In this document: positions 25,260 to 29,160 of the stretch, one piece after another
Numbering within the stretch: position 1 is the first letter of the stretch
Layout of the letters: the number at the start of each line of letters is the position of its first letter
Source: Nephromyces sp. MM_2019
Lineage: Eukaryota; Apicomplexa; Aconoidasida; Nephromycida
Direction: 5' to 3'
Length of the DNA: 29,160 nt
Assembly: GCA_015657535.1 (NCBI GenBank)
Contig: JADHZB010000851.1
Location: 2,501 to 31,660, forward strand
Made by a program: the position numbers and the translations under genes
Notes under the pieces: model-generated
The model's input: only the letters and a program-made list of their open reading frames with translations
Told to the model about the DNA's origin: nothing
The model's database searches: none

Positions 25260-26721
25260 GTGTGTATATATGTAAACTTATATTATAAACATATCTGTCT
25301 ATATATTTAGGTGTATCATTGGGTGTACTTGATCGATGTGTGTGGTGTGTGAAATGCTATTCACTAGGAAAATTCCCATCCACACTCACAAGTAATCAAT
25401 TCCTCAAAGTAAGATATTAATATTATTTCTACAACTCTACACACATTAAGTATAAACTATAAATGACGTTATATATTTGAAAATAATTTATGTGTATGTG
25501 TAAATTATGAATAGGTTGATATACCCATTTCTGAAGCAAATTCAATTGACCCTGATTGGACATCTACTGAACTTGAAAAATTGATTGGTCATAACACTTT
25601 ACACACTCATTAATACCTATATTTTGATATCACTTTTAATATATTAATTATTTATGCACACACATTTATATAGATGAGCATACTTTCATAATCTAGTAGA
25701 ATTAACAATAGAATTTCTAATTCTACGAGTCCTTAAACTCTCATTTTTACACACACTCTCTTTACACACCTCTCAACACATCTCTCTTTACACACATCTC
25801 TCTTTTACACATCATTCTTAACATATACATCACTCTTAACATATACATCACTCTTAACACACATATCCCTCCCAATACACACATCCCTCCCAATACACAC
25901 ATCTCTCTGAAGACACACATCACTCTTAACACACACATCACTCTCTACACACACATCACTCTCTACACACACATTTTTTACACACAGAGGGTATTGAATT
26001 ATATAGAGAAGATTGGGAGGCTGTAGCCAAGCATGTAGGTACAAGCAAATCGCCCCATCAATGCATTTCATATTTTATTTCACTTCCAATAGAGGAACCA
26101 TTTTCTTCTATTTCTAAACCAAATGGAGAAATGTAATTATATTCACACACATATATATATTATATGTTTTAATTATATCTACACGCACATATATATATAT
26201 ATATATATTATGTGTTTTAATTATATCTACACGCACATATATATATATATATATATATATTTATGTACATATGTTAATTATATCTATATATATATGTGTT
26301 TATATGTGTTAATTATATCTACATCCACATATATATTATGTGTGTATATGCTTGTTAATCATATCTATACACACATATATACATATGTGTGTGTGTGCTT
26401 ATATGGATAGATGGTTTATTTAGATTTACACATTTCTAACCCTCAATAATCTTGTCAAAATTCTTAATAAAAAAGTTATTTAACTATCTGATTTGATTAT
26501 CTAACTCCTATATATATGACAATGATGAAATCAATTACATATCACAGAAAAACTATACACACATTTCCCCCCAAAATGCACACACTATTCAGCCTTTAGA
26601 AATAATCCACACATACACATATACCCATCACCTCATATATCTCACAAAAACATACGCACATACCATACCTTACCAAAAGCCACACATATATATACACCCT
26701 ACCTTAGATACACCCCAATTA

Positions 26722-26783
<62 letters not shown>

Positions 26784-28141
26784 TCAATTTTAAACATACA
26801 TAATTTTCTATATTATATTCTACAGCAATACACACTTTCCATTCAATGATATAGCCAATCCACTCATTGCGCAGTTGGGTTTCTTAGCCTCTGTAGTTGA
26901 CCCTAATGTGGCTGCAGTAGCAGCTAAGGCTGCACTTGACTGTGTAATTAAATCATCAACAAAGCCTACACACACCGAGCCCAATCAATCAAATGGGAAT
27001 TCATCTGAACCTACACACACACATGAAAGATCTACACACTCTATAAACTCTACACATAAAAATGATGAGATCAATACACACAATACAAACGAAGAAGTGT
27101 GTAAAGCAGGTGAACAAACTGTCCCACCTGGTTTTATATCAAAAGTTGATCTAGAGGTTAGATAGTGTGTGTATATTAATCTAGATATAGTGTAAAATAT
27201 ATTATACGTGTGTGTACATATAACATATGTAGTGTGTGTACATTAATATTGATATAGTGTAACATAATATACGTGTGTGCACATATAACATATGTAGAAT
27301 ATAGTGTAACATATACATATATATATTCGTGTTGATATAACATATATAGATATATTGTAATATCTATATATAGGTGTATATTGATATAATATATGTTGAT
27401 ATATCTTGATACGTTTATACACCATAAGTATATAACCTTGTGTGCATATACTTTGGAATATATAATATTGTGTGTATAAAAGTTTTTGAATGTCTCATGC
27501 ATTTATTTATGTGTATATTTGAATATATATACCTCTAGTGCATATTTTTGAGTATACATATACTCTGATGTATATACATTTGTGTGTGTACATAGCTATG
27601 TATATTTGATATTTATAGTTGCACAATGTACATATGAGTTTTCCATAATATTATATATTTAATATAATCTAATTTAATTTACCTGTTGACCTTCTGTATC
27701 TACACACGCTTATACATACATACACATACATATGTATACACTCATACATATATATACACACATACATACTTACATACACACACACATACATCTAATAATT
27801 TTTGAAAGGATCTACACACTTCATAAGCATTAGATTCTAGCTCATATTATTTACTATACACTTCACTACCCTCTACAAATCAATATAATTCATTTTTACA
27901 TTAGTAGGTTTCATATAATTTTCAATTCTTACATTTCTCAACACACACATAATTTAATTTACATACATTTTTCATTTAGGTTGCATGTAGTACAGCCATA
28001 GCCGCAGCTGCTGTACGCTCACATGAATTAGCACAGCTTGAGGAAGATGAGGTTTGATTTTTTATACTCTTTATTTATTTACACACACAGTATCCTATTC
28101 TATACATAAATATATAAATACACACACATTATCTTACTTTA

Positions 28142-28184
<43 letters not shown>

Positions 28185-28893
28185 ACAAACACAGTATATA
28201 TTAGTCTATACATATATATACAAATACATACGCATTATCTCACTCTATAATAATATATATATCAGATAAGAAAAATATTACCACGTTTGATCGATTTGGG
28301 TATTCAAAAAATTGATTTAAAACGTCAACGATTCAAACTCATACAAGAAAAGATAATTGAGGGCCAAGAAAAAATGGTTAATTTTACACACACACAAACT
28401 AAACCCAATAATATATATATATATATATATATAATTATGTGTATCTTATCTTGCTATATATATCTGATAACACATGTGTGCTATTTTGGTTTTACACTAG
28501 AAACTTGTAAATTATTAAGGATATATTTATAACTTTTATCGTTTATAAGATTTACAAATATTATACACAATAAAAATCAAACTTGCTCTATGATAAATAT
28601 TTATATATTCTCTACACAAAATCATTTATCAATCTTTTACATATAACATATATATATATATATCATCATTCATTCTATCTACACTATACACTATATATAA
28701 TTTTTATATTTTTAACATACCCACACTATATATATATATATATATATAATTATTATTATTATAATTCCAATACACACACACACACACACACACACTAGAT
28801 ATATAATTAAAATTTCAGGACAGAAAATATAAGAGTCTTATGGATGAATGGAGTGATTTATTCAATTTTATGAGATCACACACACCCACATAA
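18937..28893 (+). CDS. SMARCC: SMARCC/SWI3 subunit of SWI/SNF chromatin remodeller
   Basis: Complete 16-exon gene, 1096 residues: 18937-19146, 19392-19784, 20310-21319, 22023-22194, 22677-22833, 23525-23647, 23803-23870, 24128-24193, 24528-24714, 25311-25408, 25515-25587, 25988-26132, 26826-27156, 27980-28051, 28266-28376, 28819-28893. It is a core scaffold of nuclear BAF/RSC-type complexes. The N-terminal BRCT/MarR-like module (residues 1-200) includes [12 protein letters not shown] chromo-like segment follows ([13 protein letters not shown], then [12 protein letters not shown]). A Thr/His/Ser-rich linker covers about 280-590. SWIRM is at about 620-712 ([14 protein letters not shown] to [11 protein letters not shown]). 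A ZZ-type zinc finger lies at 775-828, with Cys775, 778, 805, 808 and 811. SANT is at 842-886 ([15 protein letters not shown]), then [20 protein letters not shown] at 920-939, and a C-terminal helical/coiled-coil region at 1012-1085. The start is the first ATG after an in-frame stop. Introns of 106-823 nt are packed with repeats. Confidence 0.93.
19196..19370. repeat. CA-rich microsatellite in SMARCC intron 1
   Basis: An imperfect (CA)n/(CACATA)n tract fills the second half of intron 1 (19147-19391), directly after a G- and TG-rich stretch at 19155-19206. The two halves are loosely complementary. Both strands stay open as His-Thr or Cys-Val frames, which are artefacts. Confidence 0.9.
20161..20298. 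repeat. CA-rich microsatellite at the end of SMARCC intron 2
   Basis: The last 150 nt of intron 2 (19785-20309) are (CA)n with interruptions, ending shortly before the acceptor cag at 20307-20309. The intron starts TG-rich (tgtgtatgtgtattgtg near 19806-19821). Confidence 0.85.
21123..21158 (+). repeat. Coding CA microsatellite encoding six Thr-His pairs
   Basis: A nearly pure (AC)n run of 36 nt inside exon 3 of SMARCC encodes (TH)6 between acidic flanks (DTYD before, IDKEEK after). Unlike the 18-bp PMS2 repeat, a dinucleotide tract can slip out of frame. Confidence 0.9.
21321..21442. repeat. TG and G-rich tract at start of SMARCC intron 3
   Basis: A (TG)n run directly follows the donor at 21320-21321. 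Next come three to four copies of a unit like tgtgttggttgggtgggtg (21360-21432), which is G-rich on the coding strand. It could form G-rich secondary structure, since it has runs of two to four G. Confidence 0.8.
21725..22028 (+). repeat. 76-bp tandem repeat, four identical copies, spanning a 3' splice site
   Basis: The copies 21725-21800, 21801-21876, 21877-21952 and 21953-22028 appear identical base for base. Each ends tatatacttagatatgc. The ag in the last copy is the acceptor for SMARCC exon 4, which starts at 22023, so six exon bases belong to the repeat. The unit is TG/TA-rich on the coding strand. Confidence 0.95.
22353..22640. repeat. 48-bp tandem repeat, six copies
   Basis: The marker catactatatacactata recurs at 22353, 22401, 22449, 22497, 22545 and 22593, exactly 48 nt apart. 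Copies differ at two places: a T or A before catact, and ct or ag in the cacactacac/cacagtacac segment. It fills SMARCC intron 4 (22195-22676) together with a TA run at 22252-22272 and a CA run at 22631-22659. Confidence 0.95.
22870..23040. repeat. 42-46 bp minisatellite, four copies
   Basis: The marker ttaataagtt recurs at about 22871, 22913, 22959 and 23005 with TG runs between, in the first third of SMARCC intron 5 (22834-23524). Confidence 0.85.
23214..23515. repeat. Short-unit TG/TA minisatellite
   Basis: About twenty copies of 12-16 nt units of the form aattgtgtgtat(at)a and aagttgtgtgtata alternate up to just before the acceptor of SMARCC exon 6 (ag 23523-23524). The minus strand reads as a long Thr-His-Asn-Leu-Tyr repeat frame, which is not a gene. 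Confidence 0.9.
24720..25085. repeat. About 35-45 bp minisatellite in SMARCC intron 9
   Basis: Eight to ten copies built on aattatataaaggatata or caattatatataggatatg, separated by TG runs, fill the first 60 percent of intron 9 (24715-25310). A pure TA tract follows at about 25227-25256. Confidence 0.85.
25742..25985. repeat. CA/CT minisatellite in SMARCC intron 11
   Basis: Units of 17-19 nt such as acacacatcactcttaac and atacacacatccctccca repeat up to the acceptor of exon 12 (ag 25986-25987). The + strand is pyrimidine- and CA-rich throughout. Confidence 0.85.
26140..26400. repeat. TA/CA composite minisatellite in SMARCC intron 12
   Basis: About five copies of attatatctacacgcacata followed by a TA run and atgtgtttta lie in the first part of intron 12 (26133-26825). 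Confidence 0.8.
26723..26782. repeat. Pure (CA)30 microsatellite
   Basis: Sixty uninterrupted bases of CA in SMARCC intron 12, 43 nt before exon 13. It is the longest pure dinucleotide run in the window. Confidence 0.98.
27170..27420. repeat. Degenerate TG/TA minisatellite in SMARCC intron 13
   Basis: Imperfect copies of gatatagtgtaacatat and acgtgtgtgcacatataaca repeat at about 55-65 nt spacing at the start of intron 13 (27157-27979). CA-rich sequence appears later in the same intron (27706-27790). Confidence 0.7.
28146..28181. repeat. (TA)n microsatellite, 36 nt
   Basis: Uninterrupted TA run in SMARCC intron 14 (28052-28265). Similar shorter runs occur at 28409-28432 and 28727-28748 in intron 15. 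Confidence 0.95.
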
Positions 28894-29160
28894 TTTAAAC
28901 AACCGTTTATATATAAAATCGAAATTGGTTATTATTTTTCACACACAATTGGTAGTTTAGAATTTTATAAATATAATTAATATAATATATTTCAAATATA
29001 TTAATATATTATTAGCATTGTTTATATTTTACAACATATAGAAATATAATTGCTTTAATTAAAAAGAAATTATATGAAAATGAATAATTTATATTTATTT
29101 ATATATTTATACATAATCTAATTCGTTATTTAAAAAAAAATAATAAAAAGTGCGTCTTTC
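28894..29160. other. SMARCC 3' flank
   Basis: AT-rich DNA after the TAA at 28891-28893. Candidate AATAAA signals are present (for example near 29140), but such signals are expected by chance at this composition. No further gene is visible before the window ends. Confidence 0.6.

Noticed and set aside
25805..26071. Minus-strand frame with repeated Val-Lys-Ser-Asp-Val units
   Set aside because: It comes from the CA/CT minisatellite in intron 11 and overlaps the SANT-coding exon 12 on the other strand.

Overview
The window is nuclear DNA from an intron-rich, AT-rich eukaryote using the standard genetic code (TAA, TAG and TGA all end genes here). Every multi-exon gene rebuilds cleanly with GT-AG introns and consistent phases. 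The proteins look most like those of opisthokonts or other unicellular relatives of animals and fungi; SMARCC and AIFM3 match animal orthologues closely along their length. I cannot name the species, and the identifications come from recognised motifs, not from a search.

Layout: (1) 299-3988, + strand: the 3' six exons of a PMS2-type MutL mismatch-repair endonuclease; the ATPase exons lie before the window. (2) 5900-6658, +: a single-exon, four-helix membrane protein of the PRA1 family. (3) 8679-11873, +: a complete 14-exon AIFM3-like flavoprotein with a Rieske domain. (4) 12245-12774, -: a three-exon gene for a small protein with an N-terminal signal sequence or anchor, not recognised. (5) 13212-14931, -: a five-exon BTB-BACK protein. 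(6) 18937-28893, +: a complete 16-exon SMARCC/SWI3 chromatin-remodelling subunit, 1096 residues. These are unrelated housekeeping-type genes; nothing suggests an operon or a shared pathway. The only loose link is that PMS2 and SMARCC both act on chromatin or DNA in the nucleus.

The striking property is a mosaic. From 1 to about 9.9 kb and from about 16.4 kb to the end the DNA is full of CA/TG and TA microsatellites and minisatellites. These swell introns to several hundred bases, and exons there carry Thr-His-rich linkers. Between about 10 and 16.3 kb the DNA is plain AT-rich, introns are mostly 45-90 nt and CA repeats are absent. In the SMARCC gene a perfect 76-bp tandem repeat has copied a 3' splice site four times, and several introns start TG-rich and finish CA-rich so that their ends could pair. 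I saw no CRISPR array, transposase, tRNA or rRNA. Nothing amounts to an obvious new multi-gene system; the most novel material is the repeat-intron-linker biology and the small signal-sequence gene.
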